A stretch of 64,000 bases of DNA from Saccharomycopsis crataegensis (lineage: Eukaryota; Ascomycota; Saccharomycetes; Ascoideales; Saccharomycopsidaceae): assembly GCF_037102585.1 (NCBI RefSeq), contig NW_027043829.1:806001-870000 (forward strand). Reading direction: 5' to 3'. The translations under genes and the position numbers were made by a program. Positions 28,703 to 40,007 of this stretch are shown here, one piece after another (position 1 is the stretch's first letter; every line of letters starts with the position of its first letter). Under the pieces are notes generated by a model. It made no database searches, was not told the DNA's origin, and was given only the letters and a program-made list of their open reading frames with translations.

Positions 28703-31153
28703 TCAATTTTCATCAAACATTTGAATCCAACTAATATACCGTTCAAATAACTTCACAGCATGACCCTGTGATTCAAAAGAGGCTCTCAATTTATTAACAA
28801 TCAAATCCCTTTCATTTTCATTCAAAATCTTTTTGAGTAATATCAAACAGTCGATTGAAAAGTCCTCATACCATCTGTAATTCCACGAAAAAATCTTGAT
28901 CAATACCTCCAAAACAAGGTCCAAATACAAGTTATTTTCCAAAGACTGCTCATTAATCAACATCAATTGGTCATTAATTGGAATATTCCCAATTTGTGAA
29001 GTATCCACAATAAATTCCCTTTTATTTGGGAATATTATATTATTCAGCCCAACAAACACTAACTCTTTGGCATACTTATTGTCCGCAAAATTCACACTCA
29101 ATCTCTTAAAGGACTGATAGTCTCCAAAGAATTGTTCAAAAATTTCAAACAAATTTTTGGCAGTGATAATGGAGAATTTTGCCTTCAATGAAGTTCTAAG
29201 AGCAGAAACCGCTAAATCGTAATGCTTGGCTCTAAAAGCAGTGATTCCAATCAATTCCCACTCTAAGGTTGAATGACTAAGTGCATTACCACTTCGTTGT
29301 GCTTTGTTCTCCCAGATGGAAAGTACCTTCAAGTCATCATATAACATAAAAAATAATGAATCCAACCAACGCTCACATAGTCTTTTAGTTCTGAAGGTTG
29401 GATCAGCAGGTTTTGTTGTTGAAGCAGTAGACAATTTTCCACTTTTTTCCTCATGATCTTTTGCTTCAGCAGTCTTAGTTTCCTTCACCGATTGAAATTC
29501 CCCTTCCATAACAAATACTTCAGTTCTAATCTTCAACAAGGCATCCCAACCAACCAAGATTGCCAATCCTGACAAATAATCATACGCAGCTTTGAAAGTT
29601 CCTTTCAATTTTGGACCTGATAGGCGTAACAAAATTGGATCAACAGTGGCGAGTTCCGATTCTGATGCAAAATCCTCACTCAAAATTGTATCTTTGTCTC
29701 TCAAGTAAACTGGCCCCTGTCTATTAGCTTGCGACCAAACTTGCTCAAGATACCCCTCTTGTGATGGTTCAGGAAACTTATAGTTCCCTTCCTGTTGATC
29801 AAATAGACTGTTTTCTTCCTTAATTCTTTGGACAGTCTTAGCAGTGGGAATAGAATACACGGGACAGGAATTCAAGGTTAACAAGGCATTATGGACATCT
29901 TTCTGAGTGATATAGGTCTCTAATAAGTTGGTCCAGTTCAAAAATTCAGTTGGGTTCTTTTCAATCGCCTTAATGGCTAAGTACAATGCTGAGTCCAACT
30001 GTTGTTTTTCGGCCATCAATCTAGATTGAGCCAATAAATAAAAGTCACCGTAATTTTTTCCTCCAAAGTTTTTATTAGCCGCATCATTGTAAAAGACCAC
30101 CCCTCTTTTTAATTCTTTGATCAACCTGAGTTCATCAGATCTTTCTTCAATTAATAACTGTACCAAAACCATGTGATAATTGAAATTTATCTCAACAAGT
30201 GGTTCAATCAAAGAAATCGTATACTTATATAAATCACTAATTTTCAATATTTTCAACAAGGTATCAATTAAGTAATTATGAATAAAGTCAGCCCCTTGGT
30301 TCAATTCTGAAGCACCAGTTAAGAATCCTTTTGGTAACATTCTCACAATCAATTCAATAATCTTTTTAGCTGCGGATTTCGTAGAAATCAAAGTATTCTG
30401 GACCAATGACGGCTTGTAAGCTTCCAAATTATCACTGAACAAGATATTTCGCATAATTCCTGAAACGTATGTTTGTTGCCATATTTCTTCAGGAATGCCT
30501 TCAAAGACACCCTTATTATTCAGAGGCAACTTGAAATTTAGGGAGCTTTCATACATTTCCAGACTGTCTGTTCCCTTGTGGGGATTGTTTGAGTTTGATG
30601 AGACAACAGAATTTGATTTATTGTGTTTTGGGGTCCCGACATTGGCCCTAATATTGAATGGCTTTCCATTTATGGCAACAAGCTGAACCAGAGTTTTCTG
30701 TCCAGGAAACTCAGTTCTAATTCTCACGTCACATTTAGAAAAGCAGTTCCAAGCACAATATGTACCGATAGAATTCAAATTGCTACTGCTACTGCTTTCG
30801 CCGCTGAATTTGTTGTTGTATATCATTTTTGTCAAATAAGCCACCGGGGCAGCCACGGAACTTAAATCCAATCCTGTTACATAATGAAATTGCCCTTGAT
30901 CTTTGGAGTTATGATGAGTGGAGATGTGAAGCAAATCGGCAGGTCCCAAGCTCCGTGAATTATGGGCCATCAACTCAGTTCTCTTGGTTATGGCTTCCCC
31001 AAAATTCTTTTCAAAAATGAACGGGGACCCACTGACTTTATTATTCTTTTTATGGTATTGTTTGCTGGCAAACAGCTGAGGAGCTTCAATGTGGTTGCTC
31101 GAAGACTTGATTTCATCCTTCTTCTTTTTAGATCTGAACATGATGATCCGCAA
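28703..31153 (-). CDS. BUD7/BCH1: Exomer ChAP subunit (Bch1/Bud7-type, Chs5-binding)
   Basis: ChAPs (Bch1, Bud7, Bch2, Chs6) bind Chs5 to form exomer, the coat-like complex that carries chitin synthase Chs3 and a few other proteins from the trans-Golgi to the plasma membrane. The 816-residue product has the family N-terminal region (GPADLLHISTHHN, then FHYVTGLDLSSVAAPVAYL, and WNCFSKCDVRIR). A TPR-rich middle follows (for example ALYLAIKAIEKNPTEFLNWTN-like helices) and then a long helical C-terminus. Length is a little above S. cerevisiae Bch1/Bud7 (724/746). Two in-frame ATGs lie at residues 1 and 5; the second (MFRSKKKKDE) may be the true start. Which of the paralogues it represents cannot be told, and many yeasts carry fewer copies. 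Confidence 0.92.
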   Translation of the reverse strand: MRIIMFRSKKKKDEIKSSSNHIEAPQLFASKQYHKKNNKVSGSPFIFEKNFGEAITKRTELMAHNSRSLGPADLLHISTHHNSKDQGQFHYVTGLDLSSVAAPVAYLTKMIYNNKFSGESSSSSNLNSIGTYCAWNCFSKCDVRIRTEFPGQKTLVQLVAINGKPFNIRANVGTPKHNKSNSVVSSNSNNPHKGTDSLEMYESSLNFKLPLNNKGVFEGIPEEIWQQTYVSGIMRNILFSDNLEAYKPSLVQNTLISTKSAAKKIIELIVRMLPKGFLTGASELNQGADFIHNYLIDTLLKILKISDLYKYTISLIEPLVEINFNYHMVLVQLLIEERSDELRLIKELKRGVVFYNDAANKNFGGKNYGDFYLLAQSRLMAEKQQLDSALYLAIKAIEKNPTEFLNWTNLLETYITQKDVHNALLTLNSCPVYSIPTAKTVQRIKEENSLFDQQEGNYKFPEPSQEGYLEQVWSQANRQGPVYLRDKDTILSEDFASESELATVDPILLRLSGPKLKGTFKAAYDYLSGLAILVGWDALLKIRTEVFVMEGEFQSVKETKTAEAKDHEEKSGKLSTASTTKPADPTFRTKRLCERWLDSLFFMLYDDLKVLSIWENKAQRSGNALSHSTLEWELIGITAFRAKHYDLAVSALRTSLKAKFSIITAKNLFEIFEQFFGDYQSFKRLSVNFADNKYAKELVFVGLNNIIFPNKREFIVDTSQIGNIPINDQLMLINEQSLENNLYLDLVLEVLIKIFSWNYRWYEDFSIDCLILLKKILNENERDLIVNKLRASFESQGHAVKLFERYISWIQMFDEN

Positions 31154-31620
31154 GTATTATTAATATATATATAAATATAATAACTCCAGAAACCTTCTGT
31201 CATGACCTACCTGACGGTACAAAAAGTGACCGTGTACAAATCAAAAAGTGTTTTTGACGTTCCACGTGGAGAGAAGCGTGACCGAGAGTCTCCCAGAATG
31301 GTGGTGTGGGCCGACAATAAGTGACTTGCAACAGCAAAGCTTGTTCCCTGGGAGAGTATTCGTTTTAAAGCACCCGATATTTTATTTTTTGATCTGTTAG
31401 TGTCAACCGTTTCTACTTTTGTTTCTGTCCATCTGTTATCTATTGCTATTGGGTTTGACACAAATGGTAGTGCGTGGAGACATACTTGTGTGTGTGTGTG
31501 TGTGTGGCAAAAAAAAAACAAGCACTCCGGGGGAGGGGGCGATGAGCATCTATCATCACTTTTCTCTCGCTTAATTTTCTCTCTCAGCGCAACAGTCATA
31601 CTAAATAACCATCACCAAAG
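31154..31620. other. Divergent promoter region exomer gene / MPM1-like
   Basis: This 467-bp region carries a palindromic CCACGTGG (E-box core 31263-31268) and a (TG)n run at 31487-31506 followed by A- and G-runs. The E-box lies nearer the exomer gene. No other gene is supported. Confidence 0.6.
31263..31268. promoter_or_regulatory. CACGTG E-box in divergent promoter
   Basis: CACGTG within CCACGTGG fits a Pho4- or Cbf1-type bHLH site. It lies 110 bp from the exomer gene start and about 350 bp from the MPM1-like start. Confidence 0.4.
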
Positions 31621-32532
31621 ATGCCTGAAGATAAGAATAGCGATACCGATTTATCCAAGAGCTTACAAGAAGCCCAGGACTCATTATCCGACTTTGTGTC
31701 GTCCACCGGCAATCTCGCCAAATCCCTAACTAACGAGATAACCAGGAACTCCCTTGATTTGGTCCATAAGATTTCTGACAACTCTCACTTGTGGGGCACC
31801 AATCCAGATGAAAACTTGGGGAAGGATGCTGCTGATAGCTTGGAAGAGGCGTTTGATGGTATTTTCAATAATAGTAATCGCCTTGGGTTTGGATTCTCCC
31901 CATTTTCAAAAGATGAATTCAGGCTCGGGTTCCCACATGGATTTAGAGGCAGGGCTGGATCCGTTCCGTCTTTAAGAAAATATGACAGATGTATGGAAAA
32001 CAACGGCCTTTCGGTTTGGGATAAATCCGGGCACTGGCAATGTTTGTTCCCAAGATCTGTTTTGAACAACAATTATGGAGCAGATAATGGGATCATTTCC
32101 AAGGAAGATTATTTGGAGGATAAGAATGGTGCAAAAGGGTCCTTTTTTGAAAATTTCAATGATCTTCTTGGTTGGAAATCTCAGATGCGCAAGTTGCAAA
32201 GAGCTGAGAAATTGAAAATGCTCCAGCAAAGAAAAGATAAGTTCACTAGAACTTGGGACTTCTCTGAACTGGCAGCAAATTCTGTTCAAGAGAAAACCGA
32301 AGATGATGACAAAATTGTCGGAACATCAAAAAGCTATTCTACAAGAACTACCGAAGACGGAAGTATTGAAAAGTATTCAAAGGTTATGAAATGGTATGGC
32401 GACGGTAGTTCTAAGATTGAAGAAACCAAGAAAATTATTCCTGCTGATGGGTCTGATCCAAAGACAGAAACTTCGGTGAAGTCCCTTGGGCCAAATGAAA
32501 GCGATAAGTCTGGCTGGTTTTGGGATAGTTAA
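31621..32532 (+). CDS. MPM1: Mpm1-like mitochondrial membrane protein
   Basis: The 303-residue product is soluble-looking and helical at the N-terminus (residues 1-60, amphipathic). It has a Phe/Gly-rich segment near 90-115 and a conserved-looking core RKYDRCMENNGLSVWDKSGHW followed by CLFP (about residues 117-142). Near the end is a repeated pattern of T-E-D-G-S-I-E-K-Y-S-K-V-M-K-W-Y-G-D-G-S. The NGLSVWD/CLFP motif and the size fit fungal Mpm1 (mitochondrial peculiar membrane protein, 252 residues in S. cerevisiae), whose function is poorly defined. The assignment is from memory of that motif. No clear membrane segment is visible, so it may be peripheral. Confidence 0.75.
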   Translation: MPEDKNSDTDLSKSLQEAQDSLSDFVSSTGNLAKSLTNEITRNSLDLVHKISDNSHLWGTNPDENLGKDAADSLEEAFDGIFNNSNRLGFGFSPFSKDEFRLGFPHGFRGRAGSVPSLRKYDRCMENNGLSVWDKSGHWQCLFPRSVLNNNYGADNGIISKEDYLEDKNGAKGSFFENFNDLLGWKSQMRKLQRAEKLKMLQQRKDKFTRTWDFSELAANSVQEKTEDDDKIVGTSKSYSTRTTEDGSIEKYSKVMKWYGDGSSKIEETKKIIPADGSDPKTETSVKSLGPNESDKSGWFWDS

Positions 32533-32991
32533 GCCTACGTAATGTCTAGTAGCTGATTATTAATCATATGATTAAATTGCGTTTAGTTTTTTTTTTTTCA
32601 TTTCAGTTTTTCTTTGCCTGATATCTACCCATTTGAGGGTCCTGTGAATATTGTTGGGACCTTCCCGGTACATTAATTATCTTATGAGGATGTCTGTATA
32701 TAGTTATAATAATAAATTTACATATAAAGTGGTCATCAATGTATAACAAAGCTTTGTATATAATTTGGCGTACTTGGTCTTCGCGCGCAGACGCGCAATC
32801 TTTTTTTTTTTTTTTTATTGATCTGAATTTTTTTTTTTTTTTGTGTTTGCATCTCAATAATATATGAGTCCTCTCTTGTAACCAAACTCTGGGAACCTCC
32901 ACCACAAACAAACAGCATTAGTTCGAGTACCAGAGATACCTGTAGGTTACTAGAATAATTTCAAAGGTTATGTTCATCATTTCCTATACAA
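32533..32991. other. Intergenic between MPM1-like gene and the charged protein gene
   Basis: The gap holds the 3' region of the left gene, then a CpG-rich patch (CGCGCGCAGACGCGC at about 32784-32798) flanked by two T-tracts, which looks like a promoter core of the right gene. Minus-strand frames through the T-tracts are low complexity. No gene is supported. Confidence 0.55.
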
Positions 32992-34746
32992 ATGCAAAGG
33001 AAAGAAAATACGATATTCACAAAACAGCAGCCTGACTCCATTGCGCGAGGTGTGGCAATGAACAATAATAAGTTACCTCAACCACGATATAATAGCAAGG
33101 ATCCTAGACTTAGGCGAAGGAATAGGGCCGGTATTAAACCAAGGAATCCTGAGAATATAAAAGATGGACGTGTTTTGCAAAATGAGAAAGGGGTACCCAA
33201 GCCTCAATCGTTATCTACAGGTCGTACTGGGGCGACCTACAATCAACAACTGCCGTTGACTTCACCGACATTCCCTCCAGAAAGTTCCTTTCGATCGTCA
33301 AGAATTAATAAACCTTCAAATTCAATAAGATCAAGACAGCCCATCCATGGGAAAGTTGGCACAGGTGGCCGTCAAAACTTGTTTATTAAAAGGCCTACGC
33401 ACCGGTCTAAGTCAAAAAAGGTGCCCCCAACAAAACCAGCCATCACTGCTCAATCGATAAGAGAAAACACTAATGAATTGAATGAGGCAGAGATTGATGA
33501 GCTTTTCAACGACAATGCAGAGCCGAAGGAAAGTGATCGGGCTGAAAATGATAAGTTTACCACAAACATAGTTGCGAATGATGGATTGATCGCACGTAAT
33601 GAATCGATAATCACAAATGAAAGCAAGGGGCCACCAAATCAAGCAGATAGCGATCAATCGACAATTACAAATGAGAACAAAGGACTACCAGCCCAAATAC
33701 ATAGCAGTGAATCGATAATTACAAATGAAAATAGGAGACCACAAAATCAAAGAGATGGCAACAAGGCCACAACGGAAAAATCAGGCAATAATTCTAATTC
33801 ACAGCCACTTCCCTCACTAGAACAAGAATTCAGCTCCTCCGACTCTGATGGAAGTAGTAGTGATATTGAGGATTTGGAGGAGCTGGATCCAGAATTAGGA
33901 TTTTCGAAACACGGAGTGGAAACATTTGCACCAAAAATGCCTTCAACAGATCCATTATTCGTCAGAATCTCCGACGAAGACTCCGCTGAAAAGTCTAGTG
34001 CTACTATTAATAAAGATATTGGAGTTGCTCCCCCTATTAGTGGGCTTTCGTTCCACAAGTCGTTGTTAAAAAAGACAGACCAGTCTGATGCCGAGAAGAA
34101 ACCGGTGAGCAAGATTCAATCAACTGAAACTGATGCCAACAACGTGAATCAATCAAATAGCGACTCTGATGACATCATCATACTAGGAGAAACCCGTTTA
34201 AGAAAGAAGAAGAAAAAAGAAACGAGCCCCCAAGCCCAAAATAAACCTAAAAAACAACTACGACGGGAATCTCCATTTCAAAATAATAAAAAAACAAGTG
34301 ATGAAGACGGGAATTATGATTTTGATAATATAGCATTGAGTCAGCTTGGCAAGAAGAGGACTAAGAACAAACCAAAAGTAGTGAAAAACAACAAATCAAA
34401 ATTAGTGAAACGTCGGCCAAAAGCTAAACAAAATAGACCAGCGAACATGCGTAATTTTGAGGAAATATGGCGTTCATTGAAGTTGAATGAAAAGAGACAA
34501 CAGAAAATTGAGGATGAAGATGATGATTCGGATAGTTGGGTGCCGTACCCAAAGATCTACAGGTACAAGCTTTCATTTTCCGATGAAGATAACGACGATA
34601 AGGACAAGTATTTTATGGAGGAAGATAAAGATGATGAAGAGAGTGATAGTGGAGAATCGGAAGATGAGACAAGCCTCTTGTCAATGATAAACAGCACCTC
34701 CCCCAAATCAAATAGACCCCGCCTTGATAAAGGACATATTACGTAG
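32992..34746 (+). CDS. Disordered highly charged protein of unknown function
   Basis: I do not recognise the family. The 584-residue product is basic at the N-terminus (SKDPRLRRRNRAG). It is rich in Asn/Ser/Glu in the middle, has Lys/Arg-rich patches near 400-490 (RLRKKKKKE, KLVKRRPKAKQNRP), and ends in acidic runs (DEDDDSDSW, DDKDKYFMEEDKDDEE). A short conserved-looking segment NFEEIWRSLKLNEKRQQK lies before WVPYPKIYRYKLSFS near residues 485-530. The alternating basic and acidic blocks suggest a nuclear chromatin or RNA-related protein, which is inference. An out-of-frame ATG at 32970 overlaps the start. Initiation may instead use M23 (33058), just after that upstream frame ends. Confidence 0.75.
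   Translation: MQRKENTIFTKQQPDSIARGVAMNNNKLPQPRYNSKDPRLRRRNRAGIKPRNPENIKDGRVLQNEKGVPKPQSLSTGRTGATYNQQLPLTSPTFPPESSFRSSRINKPSNSIRSRQPIHGKVGTGGRQNLFIKRPTHRSKSKKVPPTKPAITAQSIRENTNELNEAEIDELFNDNAEPKESDRAENDKFTTNIVANDGLIARNESIITNESKGPPNQADSDQSTITNENKGLPAQIHSSESIITNENRRPQNQRDGNKATTEKSGNNSNSQPLPSLEQEFSSSDSDGSSSDIEDLEELDPELGFSKHGVETFAPKMPSTDPLFVRISDEDSAEKSSATINKDIGVAPPISGLSFHKSLLKKTDQSDAEKKPVSKIQSTETDANNVNQSNSDSDDIIILGETRLRKKKKKETSPQAQNKPKKQLRRESPFQNNKKTSDEDGNYDFDNIALSQLGKKRTKNKPKVVKNNKSKLVKRRPKAKQNRPANMRNFEEIWRSLKLNEKRQQKIEDEDDDSDSWVPYPKIYRYKLSFSDEDNDDKDKYFMEEDKDDEESDSGESEDETSLLSMINSTSPKSNRPRLDKGHIT
33604..33765 (+). repeat. Three 54-bp in-frame tandem repeats
   Basis: Units at 33604-33657, 33658-33711 and 33712-33765 each encode 18 residues of the type SIITNEN-K-G-P-NQ. 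They are diverged at many positions but keep phase and the SxITNE core. This is an expanded linker within the charged protein. Confidence 0.8.
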
Positions 34747-35006
34747 CTGTATATGCTCTTTTTTTATGTAATAATTATTTGAAGGATTCTTCCACAATGA
34801 AAATATCTGCTGAGTGTTTTTAGCTAATACTATAGACAAAGTGTAATTGAGTGATCTCACGAATAAATATGACTGATTTTAATATTCAAGAAGCAAAAAA
34901 GAAGAATATTCATGCTACGAAAAAAAAAAAATCGTAAGAAGTTTGGAAGATAATAAATAAACAATCAGCAGAAATAGTATAGAAGAAGAAATATCACAAA
35001 AAGCTA

Positions 35007-35445
35007 TTAGAACTCGTCATATTCATCATCATCCAAGGTATAGGTTCTTTTCAGTGGTTTTTTTCGAGGCTTGTGTTTCTCTTGCGGAGGAGGGGTTCCG
35101 TAATCCTCTTCATCATCATCATCTTCTAACGAATAAACTCGTTTCTTATTAGTCTTAGCTGGTGCTGATTTACCTTTCTTCGCTGATTTTCTTCTAAGCG
35201 ACTGGTAATCATAATCATCCAGGTCATCGTCATCTGGTACTTCATCTTCAGGTTTCTCCTCATCATCACTGATGAATTTCGATTTGGTCTTTCGCTTTGG
35301 TGGTGGTGCTTTCTTTGTGCTATCAGCCTGTGATGATTTTTTTGAACTGAATTTCCCTGGTTTCTTCTTTACTGTGTAATTATTATCTTCCTCGTCGTCA
35401 CTGATGCGACTATACTTTCGCCTTTGTTTGGACGGTTGTACTAGT

Positions 35446-35492
<47 letters not shown>

Positions 35493-36065
35493 TTCTTCTT
35501 CTTGTTCTTCTTCCTCTTGTTCTTCTTCCTCTTGTTCTTCTTCCTCTTGTTCTTCTTCTTCTTCACCATTCAGCTCTTCACCATTCAGCTCTTCAACATC
35601 AAAGCCCTGGTCCAAATTTTCAATCACTTGCTTGAAATTCTTGAAACTGCTTTCATTCCTGGTAATATAGAGGAATAGATCATCGATTTCCGATTTCGTC
35701 AACCTACCCAATAGTTTTTCTGGCGCTCCGGGATATTTGACCTTATTTTCCACCACCGCTTTCAGTACAGGAAAGTACAATTGAATGATATGACGATGAT
35801 AATCCTTTTCTTTGCACAGCTTAATCCAGCTTCTCAATAATTTTCGTTCCACCAGCGAGAGCGAGAGGTATTTTCTAATCAATAAAAGGTTCCTGAACAC
35901 TCGGAAAACCCCGCTTTCTTCTTGTGTCTTATGTTTCTTCAACAGCAATTTACTGTACTTTCTTTCCACTTGATCAAAGAGTTCTCGTGAAGTGTAAACC
36001 ACCGAAAGATCAATGTTATGATCAAGGATATCAAAATCTTTGGAAGCGCGTCTGTCCAAATCCAT
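35007..36065 (-). CDS. Protein with helical N-domain, long poly-Glu tract and basic/acidic tail
   Basis: I do not recognise the family. The 352-residue product has an apparently folded, mostly helical N-terminal 150 residues (LRSWIKLCKEKDYHRHIIQL and GRLTKSEIDDLFLYI are typical). An acidic run of about 40 Glu with interspersed Gln follows at 165-210, then alternating basic (KKKPGKFSSKK, PPPKRKTKSK) and acidic (SDDEE, DDDDLDDYDY) blocks, and an end in TYTLDDDEYDEF. Such tails occur in chromatin remodelling and histone-chaperone subunits; a nuclear role is inference. It is divergent from TRM8, 311 bp away, and convergent with the charged protein on the left. Confidence 0.78.
35445..35565. repeat. 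GAA trinucleotide and EEEEQ minisatellite inside a coding region
   Basis: On the plus strand this is TTC/TTCC trinucleotide repeat followed by about three 15-bp units (CTTGTTCTTCTTCCT). On the coding (minus) strand the units give EEEEQ and the trinucleotides give pure poly-Glu. The tract is therefore likely to vary in length between strains. Confidence 0.9.
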
Positions 36066-37303
<1,238 letters not shown>

Positions 37304-37747
37304 GATGCGGAATTTTTTATATTATAATTGATATTCTGATGATAATTTTGACGATGTGTACTTTCTCAGGTAAATCTGTCTGTAAGGGTAAAGAAACCTA
37401 TTGCGGGGGAGAGGGGGGTGTATATTTTCCTAGGCATATGATCTTTAGGTTATCGCATCATATTGGACTAAAGAGCAAGAAATTTTATTGTTTGTTACAT
37501 ATGTTAAAGACTACTCAAAAAAAAAGACCCTTATTAAAAAAAACAAAAAAACAAACAAACGTAAACAAATATAAAACTTAGATACCAAGAACTCAAAAAC
37601 AGGCAAAAATTGTTGATAAATAAAGAAGTGAAACCACTGTTTAGAAAATAAAGTAAATGAATGAATGGAACGCTTTGTATAAATTTGTTTCTCCATTCAT
37701 GTAGTTCAGATATATATTTTCTATTCTTGTTAGTGCAATACTCCATT
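37304..37747. other. Convergent 3' region TRM8 / sugar transporter
   Basis: This 444-bp AT-rich gap contains A-runs near 37517-37556 and TATATATTTT near 37711, as expected for two polyadenylation regions. No gene is supported. Confidence 0.6.
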
Positions 37748-40007
37748 TTAATGTCGTGGGTTTGACAGCATGCTTCCTTGGTCAAGTCTATCGTCCTCAT
37801 AATCAGAAAGAGCTTTACTTCTATTAGACTGTACATCAAACGACTCGTCATCGCCTTCACCTTTCCTCTTCAACACTTTTCCAATCATATGACTGACGCT
37901 CTCGCTTCCACGTCTAATGCTTCCTTTAATGCTGCTTCCCTCTTGTGCTTGTTTAAATCTCAAAACTTCCTCAAGACTTGGCGGTTCAATATCTTCTGCA
38001 GCAATAATGCTAGATGAGCCTGGTCTCAATGATGCTAAAGATGTGAACTCCAAAGGTGGTTTAGTAGAAATGTTTCCAGGGTCACGCTGTGCTTGCACAG
38101 TGCTTATAAATGACTGGGACCCCACTCCCCCGCCCCGCAAGAGAGATTCTTCATCATCAATATGGTTACAATAGTAAGAATTATTTTCACCGTCGTAAAG
38201 ACGATCATTTTCATGCATAGACTCTCCAGAAATCGATCCACCAAGCAAGGAGTCCAGATCATTGATAGGTGCGTACAGTGAAGCATTGTCACCATACACC
38301 GAGGAGGCACCATCTCCGAACACAGAGTTCATATCTTCAAGAGAGACCCCGGCAGTTTCCGGCAAAAAAAACAAGACGAACATGAATGAACAAAGGCATG
38401 AAAAGGCATGAACCAAGTAAAGTCTCCAACCAATGGCTTCTTGAAGTATTGGGGTCATTTCACCCACAACAGTATTGGCAAACCAATTAGCAGATGTAGC
38501 GCACCCAGCACCAATACTACGAATCAGAATAGGTAAAACTTCACTGGGGATAAACCAGGCAATAGGGCCCCATGATGTACCAAACCCTGGCCCGGTGAAT
38601 AATATGACAAGCATCACAATAATCAATGGAGTAGCACGAATATCAAGCCACAAAAAGAAGGCCATTAAAGTCAAAGAAAAAAACATTATTGCTGCCCCAG
38701 CTAATAGAATAGGCCTGCGCCCATGTTTATCGACAAGGAACCAAGGAATCATGGTACAAAATACGTAAATAACACTATTAATACCAGTCATTAAAATAGC
38801 GTCTCTACCATGCCAACCAGCCTGCTCAAATACAAAAGATGCATAGTAACAGATCACGTTAATACCATTGAACTGGGCAAACATGAGGCAGAGGCAACCG
38901 AGAACTACCCTCTTTTTGTATTTTCGCCACATATATGCATATCCTTTGTGCTCACCATCGAATCTATGAGTGAGCACATCTTTCTTTATAGATTGATATT
39001 CATCTTTAGCAAGTATGTGATGGGTGTCACCTTTGGAATGAAGGTTGGCAATAACAATAAGTCCTTCAACGTCATTATCTGTTGATAACAACCATCTGGG
39101 GGTCTCAACAATCACATAAGAACCAAGGAAAAGAAAAGATCCAATAATGCATTGAATAGATAACGGAATTCTCCAAGAGTAGTCATTTGGAAGCAAAGAA
39201 CAACCATAATCAATCCAAATGGAAGTTGAATACCCAAAAACATTACCGGTAAATTGTATACATCCCATTTTCCCACGATTTTTGGGAGCGCTAACTTCAG
39301 ACTGATAAACTGGGACAATAGCACTGAGAATCCCGACACCAATACCGCTAATAACTCTACCAAATATAAGATCAAGCATTTGGTGAGCACATGTTTGAAT
39401 CAAGCCACCAATAATGAAAATGAATGCACCATATCTGATAGTGCGACGACGCCCAATAACGTCACCAATGCGTCCCACAAAGAGTGAAGAGAAAAAGGCC
39501 CCAAGCTCAAGTATTGCAACCATTATGGCGATTTCAGATCGGCTAGGGTTATTGAAATAACTCTATCATACTGTGTTAGTCTTCTATTTTATTTATTGCA
39601 CGTGTTTCTCCTCATGTTTCTTGTACAAGCGCTTCTCTATGATATTGGGCGCGATATCTCAGCAAGCAAACAATCTATGGAAACAAAAATACTCACCACA
39701 AAATTTGGCTGGGTAAGCAACGAACCCATGACACCTTGATCATAACCGAATAGGAATACCCTTTAGGAATTGTTAGTATGATTGTTTCATGAAGAAGTAA
39801 GCGCCTTTCAAAAAGATTGTCTTGTTTTTCCACAACAGCATCCGTAACCAATAACATAAAGCATCAAAACCAAAAAGGGGAAAAAAAAAGGGGGGACATA
39901 TGAATATATAGTACTCACCCTAAGGAGACAAATATTGAAGTGAAATAAAGAAGGGTTTTACCCGTAAGCACAGGCTTGTACGCCTGGAGTTCTTGTTCGG
40001 TAACCAT
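37748..40007 (-). CDS. MFS sugar transporter with long C-terminal tail, three exons
   Basis: On the minus strand, exons 40007-39919, 39760-39697 and 39562-37748 join to 655 residues. The exons supply the missing first membrane segment and the sugar-porter signature: spliced exons 1-2 read FVSLGVFLFGYDQGVMGSLLT, and exon 3 continues SYFNNPSRSEIAIMVAILELGAF. Other family motifs are GRIGDVIGRRRT, PVYQSEVSAPKNRGKM, VETPRWL, NGINVICYYA, VDKHGRRP and FLPETAGVSLEDM. Intron 1 has TACTAAC (39772-39778) and intron 2 GACTAAC (39575-39581); both start GTGAGT. Twelve membrane segments are followed by a 187-residue cytoplasmic tail, much longer than in ordinary hexose carriers. The substrate is not predictable; fungal YFL040W/HGT-type proteins look closest from memory. 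Confidence 0.92.
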
